Position numbers and translations under genes: made by a program
DNA from: an uncultured Actinomycetes bacterium
GTDB lineage: Bacteria > Actinomycetota > CADDZG01 > WHSQ01
Direction of reading: 5' to 3'
DNA length: 64,000 bases
Assembly (NCBI GenBank): GCA_937863385.1
Contig: CALMBW010000018.1
Location: forward strand, 248,001-312,000
Shown here: positions 16,320-26,048 of the stretch, piece after piece
How positions within the stretch are numbered: the first letter of the stretch is position 1
Layout of the letters: the number at the start of each line of letters is the position of its first letter
Notes under the pieces: model-generated
Seen by the model: only the letters and a program-made list of their open reading frames with translations
Databases searched by the model: none
What the model was told of the DNA's origin: nothing

Positions 16320-16391
16320 CACTGAACCTCTGTCCAGACATCCGCGCGATGCGATCCCGGGCACCGGCCTCCAGATGCTCCGAGGCTCACC

Positions 16392-17450
16392 TCAGTAGAC
16401 CTCGATCTGGGTGGCTTTGACCGATGCCCATACCTGGGTGCCCGCTCGCAGTCCCAGTTCGTCTACCGCAGATGGCGTGACCTCGGCGGTAAGCGATCCC
16501 AGATCGATGCGAACGCGGCCCCCCATCGCGTACACGGCGACAACCTCAAGCGGAAACACGTTGCGGGCCGACGAGGCGGGAGGCCCGATACCAAGGGTGA
16601 CGGCATTGGGATGGAAGACACAGGCTACTTCGGACCCTTCGTCTATCGCCGGATCGGCGACGTACAGGGGGCCCAGCTCGGTTTTCACCTCGGCATGGTC
16701 ACCCGCAAGAGAAAGCTGCCCGCGAAGCAGGTTCAGCCCGACGAAAGAGGCCGCATATCTGGAGTGTGGCCTTCGGGCGATCTCCTCTATCGGCCCATTC
16801 TCTCCGCTTCTACCCCCCTCGACGACGATGACCCTGTCTGCGAGATTTAGGGCGTCGACCGGCTCGTGGGTGACGATCAGATTCGCCCTGCTCTGATCGG
16901 CGAGAACATCGCGCAGTATCCTGCGCACCTTCGGGCGCATGCTGTTGTCTAGAGACGCCGTCGGTTCGTCCAGCAGCAAGAGGCTTGGGCGACATACGAC
17001 CGCCCGAGCCAAGGCAACGAGCTGCTGCTCACCCCCCGACAACTCCTTGGGGCGGCTCCGTCCCTTGCTGATGAGCTCGAAGCGTTCGAGCACCTCATCC
17101 ACTTGCGACGAGATGTCCTGTTCGAGGCGACCTCGCGCCCTGAGCCCGAAGGCGATGTTGTCGCGAACGTTTAGATGCGGGAACAGTCGCAGATCCTGGA
17201 ACAAGACAGCAAGGTCACGGCGATGAGTTGGGATGTGGACGTCTTTGGGTGCATCGTCCCAGAAGACGCTGTCCATCATCACGGACCCGCTCGAGATGGG
17301 AACCAGACCCGTCAAGACGTGAAGGATCGAGGACTTGCCGGCGCCGTTCGGCCCCACGAGAGCGACCGTCTCGCCCCGTTGGACGGTCAGCGAAGCCTCC
17401 AGCACCAGATCTCCACGGGGAGCGGTGAAGTCAGCTTCGAGCACGTTCAT
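16392..17450 (-). CDS. Molybdate/tungstate-type ABC transporter ATPase (ModC-like)
   Basis: A 352-residue nucleotide-binding subunit. Walker A GPNGAGKSS, Q-loop LFQDLRLFPHLNV, signature LSGGEQQLVALARA, Walker B LLLLDEPTASLD and switch His VTHEP are all present. The C-terminal 90 residues (VFPLEVVAVYAMGGRVRIDLGSL) form a TOBE-like regulatory domain, as in ModC. It overlaps the permease gene upstream. No periplasmic binding protein is nearby, so the assignment to molybdate rather than tungstate or sulfate is tentative. Confidence 0.8.
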   Translation of the reverse strand: MNVLEADFTAPRGDLVLEASLTVQRGETVALVGPNGAGKSSILHVLTGLVPISSGSVMMDSVFWDDAPKDVHIPTHRRDLAVLFQDLRLFPHLNVRDNIAFGLRARGRLEQDISSQVDEVLERFELISKGRSRPKELSGGEQQLVALARAVVCRPSLLLLDEPTASLDNSMRPKVRRILRDVLADQSRANLIVTHEPVDALNLADRVIVVEGGRSGENGPIEEIARRPHSRYAASFVGLNLLRGQLSLAGDHAEVKTELGPLYVADPAIDEGSEVACVFHPNAVTLGIGPPASSARNVFPLEVVAVYAMGGRVRIDLGSLTAEVTPSAVDELGLRAGTQVWASVKATQIEVY

Positions 17451-18228
17451 CGGGCCACAGGTAGGTGCGAACGAACAGTAAGGACGTCACGGTCACGACC
17501 AACATGATGAGGCTAAGAACGGTGGCGCCGGGATCGTTGCCGGCGCGCAAGAGCGCGTAGATAGACAGAGATGCCGTGCGCGTGGCATCGGTGTCCCCGG
17601 CGAAGGTAACGGTCGCCCCGAACTCGCCGATAGCGCGCACCCAACACAAGGTAGCGCCCGCGGCCACGAAAGGGGCCGCTGAGGGCCAGGTCACCCGCCT
17701 GAACGTGGCCGGCGGGGAAGCGCCCAGGCTCGACGCCGCATCCTCGAGATCCCTGTCAACAGATCGGAAGCCAGCTTCGGCCGCGATCACCAGGAACGGC
17801 ATGCCGACGAAGGCCGACGCAAGGCATGCAGCAAATGTGGTGGAAGGCAAGGTGATCCCGATCGCATCAAGAGCACCACCCACCAGCCCTTCTGGTCCGA
17901 AAGCTGCCAACAGCCCCACCCCAGCCACAACGGGCGGGATGATCATCGGGATCAGCACGAGCATGCGCAAGAGGAAGCGGCCAGCGAAGGATCCGCGTGC
18001 AAGCGCCCACGCCAATGGCAGTCCGAACACCGACGCGATAGCAAGCGCTCCGAATGAAACGATCAACGACAGCCCAAGCGCGGAACGGGTCGAGGATCTC
18101 GCGATCACGTCGACCGTTGAAGAGAGCGGAGCATCCAGCAAGAGGCCCAACAAGGGGAACACCAGGAAGGTAGCTCCAACGACTGCAGCGGCCGTTGCGA
18201 ACCTGCCTAGGGTGCGCCCCCTCCTCAT
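17431..18228 (-). CDS. ABC transporter permease, ModB/WtpB type
   Basis: Inner-membrane permease of 265 residues with about six spans. The binding-protein-dependent permease EAA loop reads DLEDAASSLGASPPATFRRVTWPSA, and IPMIIPPVVAGVGLLAAFG is typical of molybdate/tungstate permeases. Its ATG at 18228 overlaps the rimO stop (ATGA) and its end overlaps the ATPase gene, so rimO-permease-ATPase form a coupled series. A solute-binding protein (ModA) would be expected and is absent here. Confidence 0.8.
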   Translation of the reverse strand: MRRGRTLGRFATAAAVVGATFLVFPLLGLLLDAPLSSTVDVIARSSTRSALGLSLIVSFGALAIASVFGLPLAWALARGSFAGRFLLRMLVLIPMIIPPVVAGVGLLAAFGPEGLVGGALDAIGITLPSTTFAACLASAFVGMPFLVIAAEAGFRSVDRDLEDAASSLGASPPATFRRVTWPSAAPFVAAGATLCWVRAIGEFGATVTFAGDTDATRTASLSIYALLRAGNDPGATVLSLIMLVVTVTSLLFVRTYLWPDERARS

Positions 18229-19580
18229 CCTTGAACCAGCGCTCCGATCAGGTCGGCCCCATCCGAGGATGTGATCTCGACTTCGACAAACTCCCCAACA
18301 CGAAGGTCTCGCGGGCCGGTGAAAGTTATCTCGCCATCCACTTCGGGAGCTTCCCGGTGCGAGCGACCCGTCCACATCTCGTCTTGGAGATCAAGGCGCT
18401 CGACCAGAACATCCAATCGGGTGCCGATCAGCGATCCTGCACGCCGCGCCATCGTTTCCTCTGCCGCCCGCGTCACGACGTCGGTTCGCTCACGTGCAAC
18501 GTTGGCCGGAACCTGACCGTCTAGGTCGTGACTGCGGGTTCCCTCTTCGCGCGAGTACTGGAAGACGCCCACCCAATCGAGATCGTTCTCGGAGACGAAA
18601 GCGGCCACCTCATCGGCATCGTCATCGGTCTCGCCGGGAAACCCCAGGATGAAGGTCGATCGCACGGCAGCAAGCGGGTCGATGCCTCGTATCTTGTCGA
18701 TGATCGCCTCGAAACGGGCACGCCCACCCCACCGTCCCATCGCCTTCAATACCGAGGGGCTCACATGCTGAAGGGAAAGATCCAGATAGCTCGCGATCTT
18801 GTCGGAGCCGGCGATCTTCTCGACAAACTCGTTGGTAACGCCTTGTGGGTGCAGGTACATCAGACGCATCCTTTGGAGTCCATCGACCTTCTCGAGCGCG
18901 TCCAAGAGGGTCACGAAGTCACCCTCATCGGTATCGCGCCCCCACATCACCGAATCCTGGCTGACAAGAGAGAGTTCAGCTACCCCCGACATCACGAGTT
19001 GGCGAGCTTCGGCCACGATGTGGTCCAGTGAGCGAGAACGGAACTTGCCGCGCATCAAAGGGATGGCACAGAAAGTGCAACCTCGGTCACACCCTTCGGC
19101 GATCTTGAGATAAGCCCACGGCGCCCTGCCGAAACGGACCCGCGGCGCGGCAGCGATCGTGGCGTCCCAGTAAGCGGGGTCGAACCTCGTCCCAGGATCT
19201 CCGAAGATCCGCTCGGTAAGCGAGCCCTCGGCGGCGCCGGCAACGATCTCGGCGATACGCGGGTAGGCAGCGAAATCGACCAGCGCATCGACCTCCGGAA
19301 GAGCATCGCTTAGTTCATCTGCCGACCTAGCGACCAGACACCCGGTCATGATCAACGCGTTCAGTGGCCCCGACCCTTTGAGCTCGGCCAGGTCCAGGAC
19401 CTCGTCAACGGTCTCCCGGCGAGCCGGGTCGATGAACCCGCAGGTATTGACGAGCACGACCTCCGCCCCCGCAGGATCCTCCGTGACCTCGTGGCCTGCA
19501 GCCGCAAGCATCCCGCCCAGGCCCTCAGAGTCGATGGCGTTCTTCGGGCAGCCCAAGGTAACGATGGAAACCTTCGGCAT
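18225..19580 (-). CDS. rimO: Ribosomal protein S12 methylthiotransferase RimO
   Basis: Radical-SAM enzyme that methylthiolates an Asp of ribosomal protein S12. Of 451 residues, it has VTLGCPKNAIDSEGL and VNTCGFIDPARRE in the UPF0004 domain, the radical-SAM CDRGCTFCAIP motif, and a C-terminal TRAM domain. It is a paralogue of MiaB encoded at the left end; CPKNAIDSE and CGFID are the RimO-type variants that separate the two. ATG at 19580 with AAGGAG upstream. Confidence 0.95.
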   Translation of the reverse strand: MPKVSIVTLGCPKNAIDSEGLGGMLAAAGHEVTEDPAGAEVVLVNTCGFIDPARRETVDEVLDLAELKGSGPLNALIMTGCLVARSADELSDALPEVDALVDFAAYPRIAEIVAGAAEGSLTERIFGDPGTRFDPAYWDATIAAAPRVRFGRAPWAYLKIAEGCDRGCTFCAIPLMRGKFRSRSLDHIVAEARQLVMSGVAELSLVSQDSVMWGRDTDEGDFVTLLDALEKVDGLQRMRLMYLHPQGVTNEFVEKIAGSDKIASYLDLSLQHVSPSVLKAMGRWGGRARFEAIIDKIRGIDPLAAVRSTFILGFPGETDDDADEVAAFVSENDLDWVGVFQYSREEGTRSHDLDGQVPANVARERTDVVTRAAEETMARRAGSLIGTRLDVLVERLDLQDEMWTGRSHREAPEVDGEITFTGPRDLRVGEFVEVEITSSDGADLIGALVQG

Positions 19581-19589
19581 AGGAACTCC

Positions 19590-20366
19590 TTACGAAGCTG
19601 GTAGATCGTCGGGGAAGGTCAGATTAACCGGCTCGTCTCCACCGGGGCTTCCGATGTTCGTGCCGTTCACGATGAGCTCGACGGATGAAGGCGCACCGAG
19701 TCGCAAGAAAACCTTGGTGTCCCCCTGAAGGGACAACGTCTCCCCCTGGGCAAGTACCTGGCCACCGGTCGGTGTTGCTTCCTTGCCATCTTCGGTTGCA
19801 AATATCCAGCAGTCACCATCTGTCGCCACGACTTCGACCGTCACCCCATCCAGCTCTGCGACCGTCGGTGCGCTGGGTGACTGTGATGGCGTAGCCGTCG
19901 CTTCTGGTTCGGATGAAGGGCTCGAAGAAGGAGCGACCTCGGCCACTTCTTCGGCCGGCGTCGAACCATCCCCGCCGGCGATCACTCCGATGACACCAAG
20001 CAACACCAGGACGCATGCCGCCATGACGGCTGCTACGGCCCAACTGTTCATCTTCTTCCGAGGCGTCGCAGCGTGGCGCCGACCATGCCGCTCGAGTGCA
20101 CCGATCTGCTGCACCTCGGCCCGAGCCACACCGAAGCGGGAGTCGAACTCGTCCAGCAACGGGGTGGGGTCGACCCGAAGGTATCGGGCGTAGGTCTTGA
20201 GGAAGCCACGGACGTAGGTGGGCGCGAGGAAGTCGAACTCATCCGATTCCATCCGCATGAGGAAGTCCGAACGTATGCGGGTCTCTTCGGCCGCTCTCTC
20301 GATCCCGATCCGGCGGCGGCGCCGAACCGACCGGAGGTAGGCCCCCATGGTCGTTGGTTCGTTCAA
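19590..20366 (-). CDS. RodZ-like helix-turn-helix membrane protein
   Basis: A 258-residue single-span protein: N-terminal Xre-like HTH (MGAYLRSVRRRRRIGIERAAEETRIRSDFL), YVRGFLKTYARYLRVDP, a transmembrane helix near 115-135 (VAAVMAACVLVLLGVIGVI), a Ser/Glu/Pro linker and an external DUF4115-type domain (VEVVATDGDCWIF...KVFLRLGAPSSVELIVNG). RodZ links MreB to the cell-wall machinery in rods; in actinobacteria the role is less clear. TTG at 20366 with AAGGAG upstream, or ATG at 20348. It sits between ftsK and rimO, its usual actinobacterial place. Confidence 0.85.
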   Translation of the reverse strand: MNEPTTMGAYLRSVRRRRRIGIERAAEETRIRSDFLMRMESDEFDFLAPTYVRGFLKTYARYLRVDPTPLLDEFDSRFGVARAEVQQIGALERHGRRHAATPRKKMNSWAVAAVMAACVLVLLGVIGVIAGGDGSTPAEEVAEVAPSSSPSSEPEATATPSQSPSAPTVAELDGVTVEVVATDGDCWIFATEDGKEATPTGGQVLAQGETLSLQGDTKVFLRLGAPSSVELIVNGTNIGSPGGDEPVNLTFPDDLPAS

Positions 20367-20442
20367 GGCGCTCCTTTTCTACCGTCCAAGTATAAGAAGG
20401 GCTCTCCACGCACCGTCACGAGCCGCCCACGGGGGGTTTCTA

Positions 20443-20458
20443 TAGGCCTTTCGGCCTA
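20443..20458. terminator. Hairpin TAGGCC-loop-GGCCTA after ftsK
   Basis: A perfect 6-bp stem with a GAAA tetraloop on the minus strand, 26 nt beyond the ftsK stop. No T-tract follows, so termination strength is uncertain. Confidence 0.45.
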
Positions 20459-20483
20459 CAGCAGAGGGTGGCGTGTCTAAGGG

Positions 20484-22853
20484 TCAGGGTCCGTCCCGCT
20501 CATCGCGGGCGTCGAGCTCCTCGACAGTCATCAGCACGTCACGTGGCTTGGACCCCTGCGAGGGGCCGACGACCCCACGTTGTTCCAACAGATCCATCAG
20601 GCGTCCGGCACGTGCGAAGCCCACCTTGAGCTTGCGCTGAAGCATCGAGGTCGACCCAAGTTGCGAGCGCACCACGAGTTGCAAGGCTTCCTGCAGCAGG
20701 TCGTCGTCATCACCGGTGCTGGACGAACCTCCCATGCCTGAAGACGATGCCTCTTCGGTGATGACGCCCTCGACATATCGAGGATCCCCTTGGCGCCGGG
20801 CATGCCCCACGACCGAAGCGATCTCACGCTCGGTGACCCAGGCGCCTTGGATACGACGCGGTTTGGAGGAGTTGGCATGTAGGTAAAGCATGTCTCCGTG
20901 ACCGATCAGTTTGTCCGCGCCACCCTGATCGAGGATCACCCGTGAGTCTTGCTGGCTGGCGACCGAAAAAGCCATCCTTGACGGGATGTTCGCTTTGATG
21001 ACACCAGTAACGACATCGACGCTTGGACGTTGAGTGGCGATGATCAGGTGGATACCAACCGCTCGAGCCATCTGAGCGATCCGGCAGATCGCTGCTTCCA
21101 CATCGCGCGGCGCTACCATCATCAGATCCGCAAGCTCGTCGACAACCACCACGATGTAGGGAAGAGGTGCCGGTTCCGGGTCGTCCTCGTTCGATCTCTG
21201 GACCTCCCCGCGAGCAGCCGCCTCGTTATAGAACTCGAGGTTCCTCTGTCCAGAGGCGGCCAACATCTCGTAACGCATCTCCATCTCGCGGACAACCCAG
21301 TTGAGGGCACTGGCAGCCTTCTTCGGGTTGGTCACGACCGGAGTGAGCAGGTGTGGAACGCCGGCGTAGTGAGTCAGCTCGACACGCTTGGGGTCGATAA
21401 GGATCAGGCGCACCTGATCTGGTCGTGCTCTGGCGATCATGGAAGTGATGATGGCGTTGATGCAAGAGGACTTCCCCGAATTCGTAGCACCTGCGATCAG
21501 GACGTGAGGCATCTCGGTGATGTTCGCCATCACCGTCTCGCCCGAGATGTCCTGGCCCAGCCCAACAGACAACGGGTGTTTGTCGCTCTGCGATGTCTTC
21601 GCACGAAGCACGTCCCCTAGCGTCACTAGTTGGCGGGAACGGTTGGGAACCTCGACGCCGATCGCAGACTTCCCTGGGATCGGAGCAAGGAACCGCAACT
21701 CACCGGATGCCAGGGCGTACTTGATCTCGTTGCTAAGGCTGAGCACCCGGTTGACCTTGACCCCAGGGCCAAGCTCGATCTCGAAGCGCGTGACGGTAGG
21801 TCCAGCGGTGTATCCGGTGACCGAGGCATCAACGTTGAACTGCTCCAAGGTTGCTTCCAGAAGAGCTGTCGTGTTCTCGATCGTGTTGGCGCTTACTTCC
21901 ACCTCGCCGCCGCGCGATAGGAGATCCAGTGGCGGAAGCTTGTAGGTGCTCGAATCGCCAACGGGCATCGAAAGCTGCTTCGGTTTGGTTGGGAGTGCCT
22001 GCACGGCGTCATGTGGCCCGGAGGCATCGGGCACGGCTACCGGGCGCAGGCGTTTCGCCACCGGCTCGTCGTCGTCATCGTCGATGACGATCTCGTCATC
22101 GCCCTCGACCTCTTCGTCGTCGACATCTGCCAGACCCTCAGATTCGAGGTCGATCTTGGCTGCAAGGCCTTTCCCGAACGCCGCTGCGGTTGCCGCGCCG
22201 AACTTCATCCATGAGCCGACCGTTCCGACCGAGGTACGCGTAAGGATCATGAGACCGGTTCCGAGCACGAGCAACAACAATGCCCAGGTGACAAAACCCC
22301 CGACGAAACCCGATATCGGCCGGGCCACCAATGCGCCGAAGATCCCACCGATGTCCTGGAGTTTCTCGATCGGGGCCCCCACGCGCTTGTTGCCGTTGGC
22401 GAGGTGAACCATGCCTGCAAGCGCCAGACTGAGCACCGTCGCTCCGGCTGCCATCCGGAGGACCTGAGGACGGATCGAGGGGACGATCATCAAGATCCCG
22501 GCACCGATCACGGCGACGGGAAAGAGGATCGCGATACCCCCGAACAGCACCCGGGCGAGATGATCCAGCATCCCCCCTAGGGGGCCCCCGCCTTCACGGT
22601 AGATACCCATACCCGCCAGCACCCCCGCGACTGCGACCACCAGGCCCCACACCTCCACGGGAGCCGTGCGGATGTGGACGAAGACGAATCGAAAGACCCT
22701 TAAGGCAACCGGTTCCTTACGCGCCTTGGAACGCTTGCGGGCTGCCGGTCTACGGGCAGGAGGCCGTTTGACGGGTTTGCGGGCGGATCTTGGCGCGGGG
22801 CGCCGGGCCCTGGTGGACCTGGGTGGGACGTGACGGCGGGTGCGCGTTGCCAC
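20484..22853 (-). CDS. ftsK: DNA translocase FtsK/SpoIIIE
   Basis: A 789-residue septal DNA pump. The N-terminus is very basic (runs of Arg/Lys/Pro, residues 1-45). Four or so membrane spans reach to about 200, an acidic linker (ADVDDEEVEGDDEIVIDDDDDE) follows, then the motor: Walker A GATNSGKSS, IDPKRVELTHYAGVPHLL, Walker B VVVDELADLM, IATQRPSVDVVTGVIKANIP. The C-terminal winged-helix gamma domain (STSMLQRKLKVGFARAGRLMDLLE) reads KOPS-type polarity sequences. GTG start at 22853, with GGGAGG somewhat far upstream (13 nt). It acts with XerC-type recombinases in dimer resolution. Confidence 0.96.
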   Translation of the reverse strand: MATRTRRHVPPRSTRARRPAPRSARKPVKRPPARRPAARKRSKARKEPVALRVFRFVFVHIRTAPVEVWGLVVAVAGVLAGMGIYREGGGPLGGMLDHLARVLFGGIAILFPVAVIGAGILMIVPSIRPQVLRMAAGATVLSLALAGMVHLANGNKRVGAPIEKLQDIGGIFGALVARPISGFVGGFVTWALLLLVLGTGLMILTRTSVGTVGSWMKFGAATAAAFGKGLAAKIDLESEGLADVDDEEVEGDDEIVIDDDDDEPVAKRLRPVAVPDASGPHDAVQALPTKPKQLSMPVGDSSTYKLPPLDLLSRGGEVEVSANTIENTTALLEATLEQFNVDASVTGYTAGPTVTRFEIELGPGVKVNRVLSLSNEIKYALASGELRFLAPIPGKSAIGVEVPNRSRQLVTLGDVLRAKTSQSDKHPLSVGLGQDISGETVMANITEMPHVLIAGATNSGKSSCINAIITSMIARARPDQVRLILIDPKRVELTHYAGVPHLLTPVVTNPKKAASALNWVVREMEMRYEMLAASGQRNLEFYNEAAARGEVQRSNEDDPEPAPLPYIVVVVDELADLMMVAPRDVEAAICRIAQMARAVGIHLIIATQRPSVDVVTGVIKANIPSRMAFSVASQQDSRVILDQGGADKLIGHGDMLYLHANSSKPRRIQGAWVTEREIASVVGHARRQGDPRYVEGVITEEASSSGMGGSSSTGDDDDLLQEALQLVVRSQLGSTSMLQRKLKVGFARAGRLMDLLEQRGVVGPSQGSKPRDVLMTVEELDARDERDGP

Positions 22854-22937
22854 CTGAGACGGCTCCTCCCTGTGAGCTGGGCATCAACAGTAACAGTAGT
22901 TAACACCAGCCACAGGAATTTGTCTCCAGTTGGTGGC

Positions 22938-24590
22938 TCAGATCTCCATTATCACCGGCAGGATCATCGGCCGCCGGCGGGTCTGCTCCCAGACGTATTG
23001 CCCCAAGGCCCTGCGGATGACCTTCTTCAAAGCAGACCAATCGGTGATGTCCTCGCCCTCCATGTCCTCCAGAGCGTCTAGCACCAGATCGGCTGCTTCA
23101 TCGAGCAGGTCCCTGGATCCATCCTCGTGCACGAACCCCCTGGTGATCAGGTCGGGGCCGGCCAAGATGTCACCGTTGCGAGGATCGATGGTGACCACAC
23201 ACATGATCACTCCGTCCTGGGCCAAAAGGCGCCGGTCGCGCAACACTATGGGTCCGACGTCTCCGACGCCGAGACCATCCACCAGAACCATCCCGGCTTG
23301 GACCCTATCGCCGCGCGTGATCTTGCCCGCCTTCAACTCGATGACATCGCCGTCCTCGACGATCTCGATCTTCTCGGCAGGGATGCCTTCCTCTAGAGCG
23401 AGGTTCCGGTGCAGCGCTAGCTGGCGGTACTCGCCATGCACCGGAATGAAATACGAAGGCCGCGCCAACGCGATCATGAACGCAAGTTCCTCCGACGCCG
23501 CATGTCCTGAAACGTGGACGGGTGAGGTCTCGGAGTGATACACGTCCGCTCCAGCCTTGTAGAGGCCGTTGATCACGCGATGCACGGCCGGCTCGTTGCC
23601 GGGGATGGGGCTGGCGGAAAGGATCACGGTGTCCCCTGCCGTAACCGACACCGACTTGTGATCTCCGGCTGCGATCAAGGAAAGGGCGGCAAGCGGTTCG
23701 CCTTGAGAACCCGTACAGCAGATGACCACCTCGTCGCGCTTGTAGCGTTCGATGTCACCTATCTCGATCAGAGAGTCGTCACGCACGCGCAGATGACCTA
23801 GGTCGCGCCCAACCTCGACGTTGTTCACCATCGAGCGGCCCACGAAAGCGACCTTGCGATCGAGTTCTTCGGCAACCTCACACACCTGCTGCACGCGATG
23901 AAGGTTCGATGCGAAGCACGCAACGATGATCCTCCCGTGTGACCGATGGAAGATGTCTCGGAGGGTGTCGCCGACTATCCGTTCCGACGGCGTGCGTCCG
24001 GGCCGTTCCGCATTGGTCGAGTCGGACAACAACAGATCGATGCCTTCCTCAGCCAACTCCCTGATAGCCGCTTCATCGGTCTTTCGCCCGTCTATCGGAG
24101 ACGAATCCAACTTGAAGTCGGCTGTGTAGTAGACGGTCCCGTCAGGGGTGATCGCTGCAACGGACAGAGCATCCGGGATCGAGTGCGAGACGGCGATGAA
24201 TCGGAACTTGCATCGACCGATCTCCAACTCGCCCGGAGCCTGGATCGCTCGCAGGTCCGCCTTCACACCGAACTCGTCCAAGCGTCGTCTGGCTATCCCG
24301 AGCGTCAGAGGGGTCCCGTAAACAGGTACATCGATGTCTCGCAGGAACCACGACAGAGCACCAACATGATCCTCGTGGCCGTGCGTGAGGATCACTGCGC
24401 GCACGCGGTCCGAGCGCTCGCGGAGGTAGCTCCAGTCAGGGAGAACGAGATCGACCCCCAGCATCTCTTCGTTGGGGAACGACAGCCCGCAATCGATCAC
24501 GACTATCTCGCCGTCACACTCGAGGGCCAACATGTTGCGCCCTACCTCCCCCAGCCCTCCGAGGAAGATGATGCGGGTCGGGCCGGCCAT
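22938..24590 (-). CDS. rnj: Ribonuclease J
   Basis: Beta-CASP metallo-beta-lactamase nuclease with 5'-exo and endonuclease activities on mRNA and rRNA. Of 550 residues. Zinc ligands: LTHGHEDHVGAL (HxHxDH), AVSHSIPD, YTADFKLD; beta-CASP motifs: LLSDSTNAERPGRTPSE, HVSGHAASEE and IPVHGEYR. A C-terminal dimerisation domain ends in WEQTRRRPMILPVIMEI. ATG at 24590 overlaps the dapA stop, the usual actinobacterial dapA-rnj pairing. With RNase Y and PNPase it supplies much of the RNA-decay machinery in this window. Confidence 0.96.
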   Translation of the reverse strand: MAGPTRIIFLGGLGEVGRNMLALECDGEIVVIDCGLSFPNEEMLGVDLVLPDWSYLRERSDRVRAVILTHGHEDHVGALSWFLRDIDVPVYGTPLTLGIARRRLDEFGVKADLRAIQAPGELEIGRCKFRFIAVSHSIPDALSVAAITPDGTVYYTADFKLDSSPIDGRKTDEAAIRELAEEGIDLLLSDSTNAERPGRTPSERIVGDTLRDIFHRSHGRIIVACFASNLHRVQQVCEVAEELDRKVAFVGRSMVNNVEVGRDLGHLRVRDDSLIEIGDIERYKRDEVVICCTGSQGEPLAALSLIAAGDHKSVSVTAGDTVILSASPIPGNEPAVHRVINGLYKAGADVYHSETSPVHVSGHAASEELAFMIALARPSYFIPVHGEYRQLALHRNLALEEGIPAEKIEIVEDGDVIELKAGKITRGDRVQAGMVLVDGLGVGDVGPIVLRDRRLLAQDGVIMCVVTIDPRNGDILAGPDLITRGFVHEDGSRDLLDEAADLVLDALEDMEGEDITDWSALKKVIRRALGQYVWEQTRRRPMILPVIMEI

Positions 24591-25495
24591 CAGAGCAGCC
24601 CGGCGTCCTCCAACGCCTTACGGATCGCTCCCGCTTCGTCCTCGGTAGGAGGTACGAGTGGCAGCCGAGCGTTGCCGGCCGGATACCCAAGCAAGCCCAC
24701 CGCATACTTGACCGGTATCGGAGACGAGGTAACCCCCATGATCACCGACATCAGCGGCAGATATCTCAGGTACAAAGACTTCGCTTCGTCTACCTTGCCG
24801 TCCGCCCACGCGCTGCAGATCTGCTTGATCTGAGGCCCGATCAAGTGCGAGCAGACCGAAACGATCCCGACCGCGCCCGATGACAGATGCGGCATCAACA
24901 AGACATCGTCTCCCGAATAGATCTCGAAGTCATGAGATCCGGAATCATCGAGCTCGCGCCGAAGCTTTGCCGTTTCGATCGGGTCCCCTACGGCGTCCTT
25001 CACCGCAACGATCTGTTCATGCTTGGCAAGTGTCAACATCGTGGGACGCTCGACCCGGCGTGCGGTTCTGCCGGGGATGTCGTAGATCATCAACGGGACG
25101 GAAGACTCGTCTGCTATATGGCTGAAGTGAGCGAGCAGGCCGTTCTGGGGGGGCCGGGAGTAGTAAGGCGTGACGATCAAGCAGGCGTGAGCGCCGAGGG
25201 CACCCGCCTCTTTGGTGAGTTCGATCGTCTCGGCGGTGTCGTAGGTACCCGTTCCAGCGATCACCGATGCCTTGTCCCCCACGGCGTCCAAGACGGCTTC
25301 GAACAGCTTCAGCTTCTCGGCTTTCGTCAGTGTGGGCGCCTCGCCTGTGGTGCCACAGACAACCAGCCCGTCGGAGCCGTGCTCGATCAGGTAGGTGGCC
25401 ATCTTGCGGGCGGCTGCGATGTCGAGGGATCCATCGGGATCGAACGGCGTCACCATCGCCGTTATCACTTCACCGAATCTTGGCCTGGTGCTCAT
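24590..25495 (-). CDS. dapA: 4-hydroxy-tetrahydrodipicolinate synthase
   Basis: Condenses pyruvate with aspartate semialdehyde, the first committed step to diaminopimelate and lysine. A 301-residue TIM barrel with GTTGEAPTL, YDIPGRTA (active-site Tyr) and VAVKDAVGD (Schiff-base Lys). ATG at 25495. The pathway's next gene, dapB, lies upstream but separated by a lipoprotein gene. Confidence 0.96.
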   Translation of the reverse strand: MSTRPRFGEVITAMVTPFDPDGSLDIAAARKMATYLIEHGSDGLVVCGTTGEAPTLTKAEKLKLFEAVLDAVGDKASVIAGTGTYDTAETIELTKEAGALGAHACLIVTPYYSRPPQNGLLAHFSHIADESSVPLMIYDIPGRTARRVERPTMLTLAKHEQIVAVKDAVGDPIETAKLRRELDDSGSHDFEIYSGDDVLLMPHLSSGAVGIVSVCSHLIGPQIKQICSAWADGKVDEAKSLYLRYLPLMSVIMGVTSSPIPVKYAVGLLGYPAGNARLPLVPPTEDEAGAIRKALEDAGLL

Positions 25496-25529
25496 CTCTG
25501 TCCTATCTCTCGCTCATTCCCTATGGAGG

Positions 25530-26048
25530 TTACCGTCCTACGCTCGTCTGGAGCCGGACACCGGACGCTCGATCGATCTCTTGTCCGTCATAGACCTGCA
25601 CCGATGCCCCTGCAACCCCTGCTGTGACGGGGACCCTGATCGAGAACCTGATCTCGATGGACTCGCCTTGTGGCAAGCGGGGAGCACCGTCGATCTCTCG
25701 GAAGGTGAAGACGACCGCATCCGTGGACACTCCACTCGGTTCGGGTTGGATCGAGACGATCGAGGGGTTCGTCTCGTTGCGTCCGGGACCGATCAAGGGC
25801 AATGGCATCTCTCGAGCTCCCGGAGTGGGTGCGATGGTTGCGAAGGCAACGGCGATGGTGTTCATATCGCCTGGACCCGGATTCGAGATCGTCAGAACGG
25901 CGTCGTACACCTCGCCGGGCTCCGTCTGTTGGGGAAACTCAACCGAGACCTGCGGTCTCCCTTTGCCGGTTTCGGTGACGCTCGGACCTCCGCCGGCGCA
26001 CGCTCCGAGAAGGAAGGTGACGGCCAACGCCGCGGTTAGGTACCTCAC
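25530..26048 (-). CDS. Predicted lipoprotein between dapB and dapA
   Basis: A 172-residue exported protein. The signal peptide ends in the lipobox LLGAC, placing the lipid on Cys17. The mature part is one beta-rich domain (VSVEFPQQTEPGEVYDAVLTISNPGPGDM..., IEIRFSIRVPVTAGVAG) resembling bacterial Ig-like or CARDB/DUF11-type modules that carry conserved NPGPGDM loops. The GTG start at 26048 overlaps the dapB stop, so it is translationally coupled to dapB. I do not recognise a specific family and no function is claimed. Confidence 0.7.
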   Translation of the reverse strand: MRYLTAALAVTFLLGACAGGGPSVTETGKGRPQVSVEFPQQTEPGEVYDAVLTISNPGPGDMNTIAVAFATIAPTPGAREMPLPLIGPGRNETNPSIVSIQPEPSGVSTDAVVFTFREIDGAPRLPQGESIEIRFSIRVPVTAGVAGASVQVYDGQEIDRASGVRLQTSVGR

